64,000 bases of DNA from Flavobacterium sharifuzzamanii (GCF_003254585.1 NZ_QJGZ01000032.1:62001-126000); one strand, 5' to 3'. Shown: positions 8,657 to 18,205, numbered from the stretch's first letter. Numbers and translations: made by a program. Notes: a model not told the origin generated them from the letters alone.

Positions 8657-9649
8657 CTAAACAAACTCATATCCCGCATAAGCCTCTTCAATCTCTTTCA
8701 TAATAGCAAATAAATCTTCAGGAGCATCTGTAGTAACTAATTTTTGTTTGAATTCTTTAAACGAATGAATTCCTTTGAAATAATTGGTATAATGACGTCT
8801 CATTTCTACAATTCCCAAACGCTCGCCTTTCCAATCCATTGACCATTGTAGATGGTTTCTAGCAGCTTCAACACGATCAATAACCGTTGGAGCAGGCAAG
8901 TGCTCACCCGTTTTGAAATAATGCTTGATTTCGTTAAAAATCCACGGATAACCAATTGCAGCACGACCAATCATGATACCATCAATTCCGTATTCATTTT
9001 TATATTTTAATGCTTTTTCTGGACTGTCGATATCGCCATTTCCGAAAATTGGCATTGTAATTCTTGGATTGTTTTTTACACGCGCAATGTGAGACCAGTC
9101 AGAATGACCTTTGTACATTTGAGCACGAGTTCTGGCGTGAATTGTCAAAGCTTGAACGCCAATATCCTGAAGTCTTTCTGCAACTTCATCAATATTTATT
9201 GAGCTATCATCCCAGCCTAAACGGGTTTTTACTGTAACAGGCAAATCGGTTCCTTTGATAACCGCTTTGGTTAAACGAACCATCAAATCAACATCTTTTA
9301 AAACTCCTGCACCTGCACCACGACAAACGACTTTTTTTACTGGGCATCCAAAATTGATATCCACTAAATCAGGTTTTACAGTAGAAACAATCTTAGATGA
9401 CATTTCCATCGCTTCTTCATCACCACCAAAAATCTGAATTCCAACAGGGCGTTCGTAATCAAAAATATCCAACTTCATGCGGCTTTTTATAGCGTCACGA
9501 ATTAATCCTTCCGACGAAATAAATTCAGAATACATTAAGTCAGCTCCGTGCGTTTTGCATAATCTGCGAAACGGCGGATCACTAACATCTTCCATCGGTG
9601 CTAATAATAAAGGAAATTCGGGTAATTCTATGTTGCCAATCTTGACCAT
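8657..9649 (-). CDS. dusB: tRNA-dihydrouridine synthase (DusB type)
   Basis: A 330-residue FMN enzyme that reduces specific uridines in the tRNA D-loop to dihydrouridine using NADPH. The TIM barrel begins with PMEDVSDPPFRRLC (residues 18-31); NFGCP near residue 99-103 carries the likely catalytic cysteine; HARTRAQ and IGRAAIGYPWIF are DusB signatures. The open frame continues upstream to 9733, but the extra 28 residues come from intergenic repeat sequence and lack family similarity, so I place the start at MVKIGNIELP. A TAATTTTG box lies just upstream. Confidence 0.92.
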   Translation of the reverse strand: MVKIGNIELPEFPLLLAPMEDVSDPPFRRLCKTHGADLMYSEFISSEGLIRDAIKSRMKLDIFDYERPVGIQIFGGDEEAMEMSSKIVSTVKPDLVDINFGCPVKKVVCRGAGAGVLKDVDLMVRLTKAVIKGTDLPVTVKTRLGWDDSSINIDEVAERLQDIGVQALTIHARTRAQMYKGHSDWSHIARVKNNPRITMPIFGNGDIDSPEKALKYKNEYGIDGIMIGRAAIGYPWIFNEIKHYFKTGEHLPAPTVIDRVEAARNHLQWSMDWKGERLGIVEMRRHYTNYFKGIHSFKEFKQKLVTTDAPEDLFAIMKEIEEAYAGYEFV

Positions 9650-9664
9650 CTTCGTAATTTTTTG

Positions 9665-9672
9665 CAAAATTA
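9665..9672 (-). promoter_or_regulatory. -7 box of the dusB promoter (TAATTTTG)
   Basis: Read on the - strand this is TAATTTTG, matching TAnnTTTG, 15 bases before the chosen dusB start. It supports the shorter start, because the longer open frame would begin upstream of the promoter. Confidence 0.55.
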
Positions 9673-9700
9673 CAACTTTTAGTTCAATTTGTACCAAATT

Positions 9701-9795
9701 GAGGTTCAAAGGTTCAAAGTGGCAAAGTTGCAAAGGTTTTATATTCAGATGTTAAACCTTTGTACCTCTGAGCCTTTGTAACTTTGTACCTTTAA
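9701..9795. repeat. imperfect inverted repeat rich in CAAAG/CTTTG
   Basis: The left part (about 9701-9739) is built from short units such as GGTTCAAAG, GGCAAAG and TGCAAAGG; the right part (about 9754-9795) is built from the complements (CCTTTGTACC, GCCTTTGTAAC). They fold into a long imperfect hairpin between two genes on the same strand. The right arm overlaps the stop codon of the ligase gene at 9792. Confidence 0.7.
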
Positions 9796-11078
9796 CGGTA
9801 ATCAAAAAATCGAATTGGTTTTCGGCTCATTGGATTAAAAACCAACGGATTCAAAACTTCTTTTGAAGCAAATTCTATTTTTGGAGTCACTCTTAATTTG
9901 GCTCTAAAGTGATCTTTTATTTCTTGTAAAAATTCTGGAGTTTGATTTTTAACGGCAATTTTAATCAAGATTTCATCTGTTCCTAAATCGTTTGTAGAGA
10001 TTTCAATCAAATGATTTTCTATATTATCAAAACTGCTCAAAACATCGTTCATCGCTGGCGGATAAAGAGTTGTTCCTTTATATTTAATCATTTGTTTTTT
10101 ACGGCCAACAACTGGACCAACACGTAAAGTGTTTCTGCCACAAGCGCATGGCTCATCATGAAACTGAACCATATCTCCCGTTTTAAAACGCAGTAAAGGC
10201 ATTGCTTCAATTCCTAAAGTAGTAAAAGTCAATTCGCCCGTTTCGCCATTTTTTACAGGCTGATTATTCTCGTCTAAAACTTCTACAATGATCAATTCTG
10301 GATGATGATGTCCGCCTTTTCCGTGTTCACATTCTGTAAAAGCAGTGCTCATTTCGGTAGATGCATAAGTCGAAAACAACTTAATATTCCACTTATCTGT
10401 AATTTTTTTCGATAAAATATTCATTGAAAAATCCTGTTCTCTCAAAGATTCTCCAATACAGATTGCGCCTTTTATGCTAGAATTATTATAATCGATTCCG
10501 TGCATTTCGGCATATTCAATTAGTTTCAAAAGGAAAGAAGGAACCGTAATCAAATAACTCGGATTGTATTTTAAAATAGAATCCCATTGCATTTCTGGAA
10601 TTCCTGCACCAACTCGAATTACGCCCACTTTCAGTTTTCGAAGTCCTAGAAAATAAGCTAAACCTGCCATAAATTTTCTATCGATTGTGGTCATTAACTG
10701 TACAACATCTCCTTCTGCAATTCCGGCGCAGGCAAAGGAAATTGCTTCATTATAAGCCAAACGATCCAAGTCAGAATCGGTTAAACCAAAAGTAACAGGG
10801 TCGCCTAAAGTTCCTGATGTTGAAGCGTAATCAATGATTTTATGTTGCGGAACACACAAAAAATCATCGTTATATTGCTGTAAATCTTCTTTGGTTGTAA
10901 CAGGCAAATGTTGTAAATCTTCCAGCGTTTTTACTTTCGAAATATCAATATTCTGTCCTGAAAAAAGTCTTTTATAAAAAGGAGAATTCTCACTGATATA
11001 AGCTAAAAGTTCGGCTAATTTTTTTTCTTGAAAAATTTTAATCTCTTCTAAAGAATCTTTTTCTATTGCTGGAATCAT
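9792..11078 (-). CDS. PaaK-like AMP-forming aryl-acid ligase (flexirubin)
   Basis: A 428-residue adenylate-forming enzyme of the phenylacetate-CoA ligase/coenzyme F390 synthetase type. Visible motifs are the phosphate-binding loop STSGTLGDP (about residue 86-94), YASTE near 239 and the RFKTGD block near 300. The family activates an aromatic acid as acyl-AMP and passes it to CoA or an acyl carrier protein. With a tyrosine ammonia-lyase in the same cluster, the natural substrate is inferred to be 4-coumarate (or a derivative), making the starter unit of the aryl polyene. It overlaps the upstream C45 gene by four bases. Confidence 0.8.
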   Translation of the reverse strand: MIPAIEKDSLEEIKIFQEKKLAELLAYISENSPFYKRLFSGQNIDISKVKTLEDLQHLPVTTKEDLQQYNDDFLCVPQHKIIDYASTSGTLGDPVTFGLTDSDLDRLAYNEAISFACAGIAEGDVVQLMTTIDRKFMAGLAYFLGLRKLKVGVIRVGAGIPEMQWDSILKYNPSYLITVPSFLLKLIEYAEMHGIDYNNSSIKGAICIGESLREQDFSMNILSKKITDKWNIKLFSTYASTEMSTAFTECEHGKGGHHHPELIIVEVLDENNQPVKNGETGELTFTTLGIEAMPLLRFKTGDMVQFHDEPCACGRNTLRVGPVVGRKKQMIKYKGTTLYPPAMNDVLSSFDNIENHLIEISTNDLGTDEILIKIAVKNQTPEFLQEIKDHFRAKLRVTPKIEFASKEVLNPLVFNPMSRKPIRFFDYR

Positions 11079-12739
11079 TGTAATTTTCTTTTGACTTTTT
11101 TTAAATATTTTTCAATCTCTTCTTTTTGAGGAACTGTAGTGATTTCGTGACTCAAAGCTTTTTCAAAATTAAGCTTAGCTTGAAGAAATTCCTTTTTTTG
11201 GTAAAAGTACAATCCTGTCTTATAATACACAACCCAATAATCAGAGTTTAATGCTTGATAATGCTCAATAAATTCTGGTGAAACAGTTTCTTTTTTCTTT
11301 ATAATAGAATCTATTTTATGATCTTCAATTTTAAATTTTTTAAAATTCTGAAAAGCGGTCGTTTCCAAGAAAGGATCTTTGGCAATATTCAAACTTTCGT
11401 TCTGAAAAGATTTTGTTGCATTGTGGTTTCCACCAAAAATCGAATCTAAATCATAACAGACAAATTCGCCCAATTGAAACGGATTTGCCGAAACCCAGAC
11501 CAATTTTTCTTTTGGTTTAAAGATAATTCCGTGATGAGCAAGAAGTTGATTCAACGCTTTTTCATTTCCAAATCCTAGAGAAATATTTTTCAGGCCTTCT
11601 TTATTTCGAAGAATTTCCGAAGCAATCTCAGGATTTACTTTTGGATTTTCAGATAAAAGCTCCTGCATTCTTTCATATCGATATTCAGAATGGCTGTTGG
11701 CAATTTGTTCGAGATTTCGTTTATCTTCTTTGAAAGCTTCTCCTTGAAAATGATTGGAACAAATTAATTGATCACTGTTAGGAACATCATAAACGTCCAT
11801 TTTATTTGGTGAAACTTCAATCAGAATAGCTTTGTTATCATTTGCACTTCCAACCATAATCGATTCAGAAACAAATACTTTTCTTTTTTTTGCAATCGAA
11901 ATCGCTTCATCTAAATTTTTCGCGTGCTGTAAAATTTCGCGGGTCAAGATCGAAATCGGAGTTTTCGCGCTAAGCGGAATTTTAGATTTCGAAGCATTTA
12001 TTGTTACAGTCAATCCTTCGTAATTCATTCCAGAAACAGCGCCGATCATTCCTGGCCAAGTTACCATCATAAACGGATATCCCTCTTTTGGTTTTATAAA
12101 GGCAGCGATTTTATTTTCCGCGAAAGCGTCATTGACATAAAAATCAAAATTTCTCGCCAGAATTAAATTTCCGTCTTCTGATTTTTCATCCCAAGCCGCA
12201 AAAGAAGAACAGCCAACTAAAGCTAAATCCTGTAAAGCGTGTCCAATATCATGTGCGGCATGCAGATATAAACTGCGCTGGTATTGCGGTGCGATATTAT
12301 CAAAGTCATTTGAAGAATATTGAGAAACGCCATAGATTTCAGTTTGATATTCGTCAGGAACATTCAGATACAATTTACGATTGTACCATTTTAAAAACTG
12401 ACGAAGCAACTTCTGCTGAAATTTTGACGGAATGAAATCTGTTATTTTTGAAAAAAAGATACTTTGCTGTTTGTGCAAAAGTGAATCGGTCAAAGCTCCG
12501 GTTGAAAGTCCAATTTCGAGCGGATCGCCTTCGACATATAATTCCCAGAGACCTTGTTTGTTTTTTAAAAGCGAATTTTTTCCAGCAATAAAAATACTGT
12601 CAGATAATTTGGTGACAACAGGTTTTGTATCATTTAAACCAGTAAGATCAGGTCTGTGTTTTTTTGATTTTGAAGTACCGCAGGAAATCAGCAAACTAAA
12701 AAAACCGAGGAAGAAGATATATAAGATTCGGTTTTTCAT
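11075..12739 (-). CDS. C45-family autoproteolytic acyltransferase/hydrolase lipoprotein
   Basis: A 554-residue lipoprotein: signal sequence ending LLISC puts the acylated cysteine at residue 20. Residues about 60-470 resemble the Ntn-hydrolase C45 family (isopenicillin N acyltransferase-like), with the likely self-processing nucleophile Cys177 in VGCSSFAAW followed by NLILARNFDF. The C-terminus (about 490-550) looks like a TPR pair. Family members transfer or hydrolyse acyl groups on amides. In the flexirubin cluster it could act on an acylated intermediate outside the cytoplasm; this is inference. It lies between the ligase (four-base overlap) and the CrtI-like gene. Confidence 0.75.
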   Translation of the reverse strand: MKNRILYIFFLGFFSLLISCGTSKSKKHRPDLTGLNDTKPVVTKLSDSIFIAGKNSLLKNKQGLWELYVEGDPLEIGLSTGALTDSLLHKQQSIFFSKITDFIPSKFQQKLLRQFLKWYNRKLYLNVPDEYQTEIYGVSQYSSNDFDNIAPQYQRSLYLHAAHDIGHALQDLALVGCSSFAAWDEKSEDGNLILARNFDFYVNDAFAENKIAAFIKPKEGYPFMMVTWPGMIGAVSGMNYEGLTVTINASKSKIPLSAKTPISILTREILQHAKNLDEAISIAKKRKVFVSESIMVGSANDNKAILIEVSPNKMDVYDVPNSDQLICSNHFQGEAFKEDKRNLEQIANSHSEYRYERMQELLSENPKVNPEIASEILRNKEGLKNISLGFGNEKALNQLLAHHGIIFKPKEKLVWVSANPFQLGEFVCYDLDSIFGGNHNATKSFQNESLNIAKDPFLETTAFQNFKKFKIEDHKIDSIIKKKETVSPEFIEHYQALNSDYWVVYYKTGLYFYQKKEFLQAKLNFEKALSHEITTVPQKEEIEKYLKKVKRKLQ

Positions 12740-12745
12740 AATGAT

Positions 12746-14263
12746 TTATTCAGATGCTTTTTTAATTTTTTCCAGCAGATATTCTTTTCCTACAATTTCA
12801 GAGCAGGTTATGACTGCTCCAACTGTAACTCCTAAGACACCATGCATATTAATACTTTGGCCTGTAAGATAAAGATTTTCTATCTTAGTTTTAGTAGGAA
12901 TCATAGTTTTCATCGGATTATTTGAATCTTTAACATATCCGTACATGTTTCCGCCGTCTCCGCCTATGTAGTCGCGATAAGAAAGCGGAGTAGAAGTATG
13001 CACCGATTTGATGCAATCTTTTATCCCAGGAAATTTTTTCTCTATTTCTTCTAAAAATTTTGATGCCTTTTTCGCTTTGAATTCGTCATAACTTTCTCCT
13101 CTATCATTTTCTTCAAAAGTAGTATTGAAAGTGTTTTCCCAAGCTTTAACATCATCATATTTCATATAAGTCAAAAATGTCATTCCGTCTGCCCATTCTT
13201 CGTCTTTTTTCGACGGATTCATAGAAGCCATAAAAGTTTTTGGCCATGAATTTTCATCGTATTCGTAAGCGGTCCAAACATCATTAGCACTTTTAAAATG
13301 ATAATAATTGTGATTGATATATTTGAAAGTTTTGGGTTTAAAAACGATATACAGACTGAAAGCAGAAAGTACGTTTTCTAAATTCTGAATTCTATTGAAA
13401 AATGGTTTTCTGAAATTTTCCTGACCCGCCATTTTCAAAGTCGTTTTTGGTTCGATGTTCGAAATAAAATACGTTCCAGAAACTTCAGTTCCGTCTTTCA
13501 TTTGTACAGAATTTACCTTTTGGTCTATGACTTCAATTTTCGTGACTTCTTTATGTTTAAAAAACTCACCGCCATATTTTTTAAGCTGTTTCAGCAATTG
13601 CTTGGTAATCTGGCTTCCACCATTTACACAACGCCATGAACTTTCAATGTATGAATTGACCACAAGCGCATGAACGTAAAAAGGCGATTTATCCGGAATA
13701 CCAGCGTAGAGAAAATTGGAACCAGCTAAAACAGCTTTCAGTTTTTCATTTTCAGTAAAAGAATTTATGGTTTCTTTCGCGTTGAGCGCTAAAATTTCGT
13801 CGTCATATTTTCCCTCCGATTCTAGATTGTAAAGTGGAAATGCTTTGCAGACAGCTTTTATTTTTTGGCAGTACTTTTCGAGATTCTCTTTTTCTTCTGG
13901 AAAGTTTTGGGTTAGTTGTTTAATGAAATTTTCAAAACCCTGTGCATGCGGATATTCGGTTTTATCATCATCAAAAGAAATAATATCAAAACCATTTTCA
14001 TCCAATTTTTTTAGATTCAAATGATCCATTATTCCTATATATTTGAAATATTGATTCAGATTTTGACCTTCACCTAAACCTCCGATATAATGAATTCCCG
14101 TATCAAAAATGGTTTTATCTCTAACGAAAGTCTGAAGATTTCCGCCATATTGATTGTTTTTTTCGAGTACACAAACGCTGTAGCCTTCTTTTGCCAGAAT
14201 AACAGCAGAAACCAATCCGCCTAAACCGCTGCCAATTATAACTACATCGTACTGTTTTTTCAT
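12746..14263 (-). CDS. CrtI/CRTISO-like FAD oxidoreductase (flexirubin)
   Basis: A 505-residue flavoprotein of the phytoene desaturase/carotenoid isomerase group. The N-terminus has the dinucleotide-binding fold VVIIGSGLGGLVSA followed by EKNNQYGGN, and the C-terminal FAD motif GQSINMHGVLGVTVGA is present. No other carotenoid gene is nearby, so it more likely acts on the polyene of flexirubin (double-bond isomerisation or saturation state) than on phytoene; that is inference from context. It overlaps the upstream MMPL fusion gene by four bases (ATGA), a translational-coupling arrangement. Confidence 0.8.
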   Translation of the reverse strand: MKKQYDVVIIGSGLGGLVSAVILAKEGYSVCVLEKNNQYGGNLQTFVRDKTIFDTGIHYIGGLGEGQNLNQYFKYIGIMDHLNLKKLDENGFDIISFDDDKTEYPHAQGFENFIKQLTQNFPEEKENLEKYCQKIKAVCKAFPLYNLESEGKYDDEILALNAKETINSFTENEKLKAVLAGSNFLYAGIPDKSPFYVHALVVNSYIESSWRCVNGGSQITKQLLKQLKKYGGEFFKHKEVTKIEVIDQKVNSVQMKDGTEVSGTYFISNIEPKTTLKMAGQENFRKPFFNRIQNLENVLSAFSLYIVFKPKTFKYINHNYYHFKSANDVWTAYEYDENSWPKTFMASMNPSKKDEEWADGMTFLTYMKYDDVKAWENTFNTTFEENDRGESYDEFKAKKASKFLEEIEKKFPGIKDCIKSVHTSTPLSYRDYIGGDGGNMYGYVKDSNNPMKTMIPTKTKIENLYLTGQSINMHGVLGVTVGAVITCSEIVGKEYLLEKIKKASE

Positions 14264-17200
14264 CCTTTTTTCTTTAAAACTAGTAAAGTATTTTCTTCAG
14301 AAACAATTTCAAAATCTTCAAACTGATTTCTTAAACGGGAGCAATTCACTAAAATTATAGAAGCAACATTCGAAATTACTTTTTCGATTTCATCGTGATA
14401 ACTTTCGTCGGAAATTAAAAGTATATCGTAATGATTTTCAGTCGCGGACTCTATATTCTCGAGATAAAATATTTTTCTTTTTGTAACGATATAATTCGTT
14501 TTGGCAACCAGCAATTTTTCTTCATCATTTACAAAAGAATATATTTTGCGCTGTGGTTCTTGTAGAGCAAGCAAAACATCCAGTTGTCCATAATCATTTC
14601 CTAAATGAAGGATTTTTGCTTTTGGCTGAATGTGTTCATTTAAGCTGTAATACGTTTCGAGATTCGGTTTCAAATCTTTTTTTACGCTTTGCCCAATTTC
14701 AATTTCTTTATAATCGTAACTGTTAATCAGCATTGTTTTGAAATAATCTGGGCCTTCAAGTTCTTGTCTAATTTTACGATATTCTGCTTTAAAAAACGAA
14801 CTGATTTGTTTGGTTCTTTCGGCATAATTATTTCCAAACGAAAGATCATTTGGAGCAATTCTTTCTAAAATCGTAACTGTCAATTTTCCGTGGTGAATAA
14901 CAAAATCACCTTTTGGAATTAGTTCTGAAGCACCATGAATAACCACAGGAATAATATCGATTTTAAATTCTTCGGCAAGGAAGAAAGCACCTTTATGGAA
15001 TCTCTTTATAACATTGTTTTCTGATCGAGTTCCTTCTGGAAAAACCATCAGAGAATATCCTTCGTTTACTTTTTTACGCAGATGTTCTACTCCGCCTTCA
15101 AGACCTTCAGAAACAGGATAAAATCCCGCTTTTCTCACAACACCGCCAAAAATAGGAGAGTTGTAAACCCAGTCGCTCACCAAGAAAATGATTTTTGGGT
15201 TTAACATTCCGATTGAAAGAATATCCAGAAACGAAGAATGATTAGCAATAATTACGGCTGGTTTATCAAAAGTTTCATTGAAATTATTAACTACTTTTTT
15301 GCGAATAAAAGGATTTGAATACAATACCGATTTCATGAATTTTGAAACCACATATCGGAAAGTTTTCATTTTGGACTTTTTACTAAAAGGCAAAATCGGC
15401 ATAATAGTAAAACTGAAAATCGACATTACGATTCCGCCCAAACCATAATAAGCAAATGAAATTACGCCATGAATAAAAGTTCTTAACTGAAAAGGCGGAT
15501 TTCCTTTTTTCGGACGATTCGATAAAAACAGTTTGAATAAAATCGGATAGAAAATAAAAGTAATAATTAACGCAGCAAAAACCCCGATTAATGAAACCAA
15601 TGAAATAGAAGTAAGCGCAGGATGTTTGGCAAAAATCATTGCACCGATTCCTAAGATTGTCGTGATAACTGCCAGAATAATTGAAGTTCTGTATATGGCA
15701 ATTTCGTTAACACCATTGGTATATTCTTTTTGCAAGGCGCTGGTCATGAAAATACTAAAATCAACTCCATGACCAAAAATTAAAGTGCAGACAATCATAC
15801 TGAAAATATTCATCTGAATGCCAAAAATGCCCATAATTCCTGCGGTCACAATTCCGGTTAAGGCAATTGGAATACAGCTTATGATTACTAATTCGATTCT
15901 TCGGAAAAAGAAAAATAGAATTAAAATTACAGCAACAAATGAATAATTTACAAGCGAATTAAAATCGGTTTTTAAACTGCTGAAAAACGTTTCGTTCATC
16001 TGCTGGCGATCAATCGCAATGATGTTTTCTTTTGCTGAAGCCGATTTTACAAAAACATCTCGTTGTTCTGGCGTTACTTTTACTAAAGTTGAAATGGTAT
16101 AAAAACCATTTTTTTCGGTTATAAATTCTTGTAACTGTAGCGCTCTAATTTTTAGAAATTCAGCTGCAGAAACAGGTTTGAAATTGAAATCTAAATGATC
16201 AAAAAACAGATTGTATGTTGTTGGTTTAAAACCAAGCTTAGAACCTTCGGCAATTAATTCAGATTTTACAAATTGTTTTTTCTGTGAAGTCCAGAACGAA
16301 TTCCATTTTTTAATTTTTTCTATTTGGGCTTGTTGCGAAAGAACAATGCCTCCAACGGAGCTGAAATTTAAAATTTTATCCTGTTTTTTTGCTGTAGATA
16401 AATCATCAAAAAGTTTACTATTGTGCTGTAAAGCTTCTTCCATGGTTTTTCCGTAAGAAGCGACATAGATGGTTTTGGAAGTTAAACTTGTGCTTTCTTC
16501 CAACTGTTTTTCGGCAGCTTTGATTTCTTTCGGAATAAAATTCAGTTGCGATAAATCGTTATTAAAACCAACATCATTATAAGTAAAACAGCAGATAATG
16601 GTAATGATAACGCAAAGTCCGATTAAGATTTTATTGTTGTGAAAAGAAAAATGAGCCATTTTATCGATCACATTCTTTTTGTGTTCTGCTGGATTTTCTG
16701 TTGGCTTGTATAAATGAGGAACAATCAAAAGTGAGAAAACTCCAGTTGCCATAACAATAACAGCAGCAAAAATTCCGAGATCGTTTAAGGCATCCGATTT
16801 TACAAAAAGCAGACATAAAAAAGCAACTGCGGTTGTAGAACTGCTCATGATGACCGGCATCGTAATGTCTTTGTACAACGTTTTTACATCGCTATTATGT
16901 TTGTAATGTGTGAGAATGTGAATGGAATAATCAATTGTAATTCCCAATAAAATAGAACCAATTCCTAATGAAATTGCCGAAATCTGTTCTCTAACGAAAT
17001 ATAAAAAGGCAACCGCAAACAAACCGCCAAAAACAGTCGGTAGGAAAATAATAAGCGGAATTAATACTTTTCTATAAAACAAAATAAGAATCAGCATTAA
17101 AGTGAACATCGCAATTGATGTTGTTAAAATAATATCTCCCTTAATCTGATTGGCATTGGCAACAGCAATTAAAGCAGAACCAAAATAACTAATAGACGTT

Positions 17201-17937
17201 TTTCCTTTAAATTGTGCATTGAGATTTTCTTGAATCGATTTCAGTTTTTCTGCAAAAATGGTATTCTTTTCTGTTTCGCTCGACGGAATATTCGAAGTGA
17301 TAAAAAGCAGTAATTTCTTTTTATCCTTTGTCATTACAAAACCATTTTCCAGAGTAAAATCGTCACCAATATTTAATTGCTGTAATTTTTTTAGAGCAAT
17401 AAAAGAAATCCCAAACGGATCTTGCAGAATAAAATCTTTGGTAATAAATCCCGAAGGAGAAATAATCGATTTGTAATTTCCTTGAACGGTTGCTGCAATA
17501 CTGTCTTTTTGAAGTTTCTTCTCGATAGCCGAATAATCGTTATCATCTAGAAAAAGTGGCAAATTATTGTAAACAAAATCGATTGTTTCTTGAATGTTTT
17601 CTTCATCAATTTTTCCTTGAATTCCTGTTATGTACGGTTTGCAAGATTTAGAAACGCTGTCAGAAAATATAGTTGCCATTTCTTTCAAATCCTCGGCAGA
17701 ACCATTTTTATCCAAACTGAAAATTACGGTAGTTTTATCGGCAAAATTTAATTGTTTTAAGACTTTGGCGGTAACATCGGTTTTGTCGTTGGTTGGAATA
17801 AGTTTGGTAATATCTTCTTCAAACTTCAATCTTGAAGCGAAAAATCCAAAAAATAGAAGCATCAAAACAGCCAATAGAACCGAAAGAGATTTTCTTCGGT
17901 TTACAAATAAATGAATGGCGTAGAAGTATTGATGCAT
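14260..17937 (-). CDS. MMPL transporter - lysophospholipid acyltransferase - methyltransferase fusion
   Basis: A 1225-residue protein with three parts. Residues 1-810 are an RND/MMPL exporter: one N-terminal helix, two extracytoplasmic domains (about 40-265 and 455-660) and two sets of membrane helices (270-410, 665-805). Residues about 880-1060 are a PlsC-type acyltransferase with the HX4D motif at His900-Asp905 and FPEGTR at 966-971. Residues about 1085-1225 look like a small, possibly degenerate, SAM-methyltransferase Rossmann domain (KILHLGNDYGQLDVL). This trifunctional layout is known from aryl-polyene and flexirubin clusters. It likely exports or anchors the product in the envelope. Confidence 0.88.
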   Translation of the reverse strand: MHQYFYAIHLFVNRRKSLSVLLAVLMLLFFGFFASRLKFEEDITKLIPTNDKTDVTAKVLKQLNFADKTTVIFSLDKNGSAEDLKEMATIFSDSVSKSCKPYITGIQGKIDEENIQETIDFVYNNLPLFLDDNDYSAIEKKLQKDSIAATVQGNYKSIISPSGFITKDFILQDPFGISFIALKKLQQLNIGDDFTLENGFVMTKDKKKLLLFITSNIPSSETEKNTIFAEKLKSIQENLNAQFKGKTSISYFGSALIAVANANQIKGDIILTTSIAMFTLMLILILFYRKVLIPLIIFLPTVFGGLFAVAFLYFVREQISAISLGIGSILLGITIDYSIHILTHYKHNSDVKTLYKDITMPVIMSSSTTAVAFLCLLFVKSDALNDLGIFAAVIVMATGVFSLLIVPHLYKPTENPAEHKKNVIDKMAHFSFHNNKILIGLCVIITIICCFTYNDVGFNNDLSQLNFIPKEIKAAEKQLEESTSLTSKTIYVASYGKTMEEALQHNSKLFDDLSTAKKQDKILNFSSVGGIVLSQQAQIEKIKKWNSFWTSQKKQFVKSELIAEGSKLGFKPTTYNLFFDHLDFNFKPVSAAEFLKIRALQLQEFITEKNGFYTISTLVKVTPEQRDVFVKSASAKENIIAIDRQQMNETFFSSLKTDFNSLVNYSFVAVILILFFFFRRIELVIISCIPIALTGIVTAGIMGIFGIQMNIFSMIVCTLIFGHGVDFSIFMTSALQKEYTNGVNEIAIYRTSIILAVITTILGIGAMIFAKHPALTSISLVSLIGVFAALIITFIFYPILFKLFLSNRPKKGNPPFQLRTFIHGVISFAYYGLGGIVMSIFSFTIMPILPFSKKSKMKTFRYVVSKFMKSVLYSNPFIRKKVVNNFNETFDKPAVIIANHSSFLDILSIGMLNPKIIFLVSDWVYNSPIFGGVVRKAGFYPVSEGLEGGVEHLRKKVNEGYSLMVFPEGTRSENNVIKRFHKGAFFLAEEFKIDIIPVVIHGASELIPKGDFVIHHGKLTVTILERIAPNDLSFGNNYAERTKQISSFFKAEYRKIRQELEGPDYFKTMLINSYDYKEIEIGQSVKKDLKPNLETYYSLNEHIQPKAKILHLGNDYGQLDVLLALQEPQRKIYSFVNDEEKLLVAKTNYIVTKRKIFYLENIESATENHYDILLISDESYHDEIEKVISNVASIILVNCSRLRNQFEDFEIVSEENTLLVLKKKG

Positions 17938-17954
17938 GGTTATTTATTATTTTT

Positions 17955-18199
17955 TTTGCCACAGATTAAAAGGATTAAAAAGATTCTAATCTGTGTTGGT
18001 TTGCCACGAATTTCACGAATTCTTAATTTGAAAAAGGGCATAAATTTGTTTTGTTTTTTGCTGCCGATTGAAAGGGTTAGATAGATTTTAACTCTGTTTT
18101 TTATCAGAAGTTTTAAATATCACCACAATTAAATTTGTGTAAATTCGTGAAATTCGTGGCGAAAAAAAAATCATTTTAATCCTTTTAATCTGTGGCAAA
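17955..18199. repeat. nested inverted repeat of about 245 bases
   Basis: Outer arms 17955-17980 and 18174-18199 are perfect 26-base complements (core CCACAGATTAAAAGG). Inside them, 18003-18021 and 18142-18160 are perfect 19-base complements (core GCCACGAATTTCACG). Both sequence types recur elsewhere in the window: the inner one near 23417, 59646 and 63318, the outer one near 31479. It fills the gap between the glycosyltransferase and the MMPL fusion gene. Confidence 0.85.
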
Positions 18200-18205
18200 C
18201 TTAAC

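Noticed and set aside
9650..9733. Upstream extension of dusB to an ATG at 9733
   Set aside because: The added residues come from repeat-rich intergenic DNA, precede a likely promoter box, and have no similarity to the Dus family N-terminus.
12746..14263. Carotenoid biosynthesis locus
   Set aside because: Only one CrtI-like gene exists; no phytoene synthase, cyclase or ketolase is in the window.
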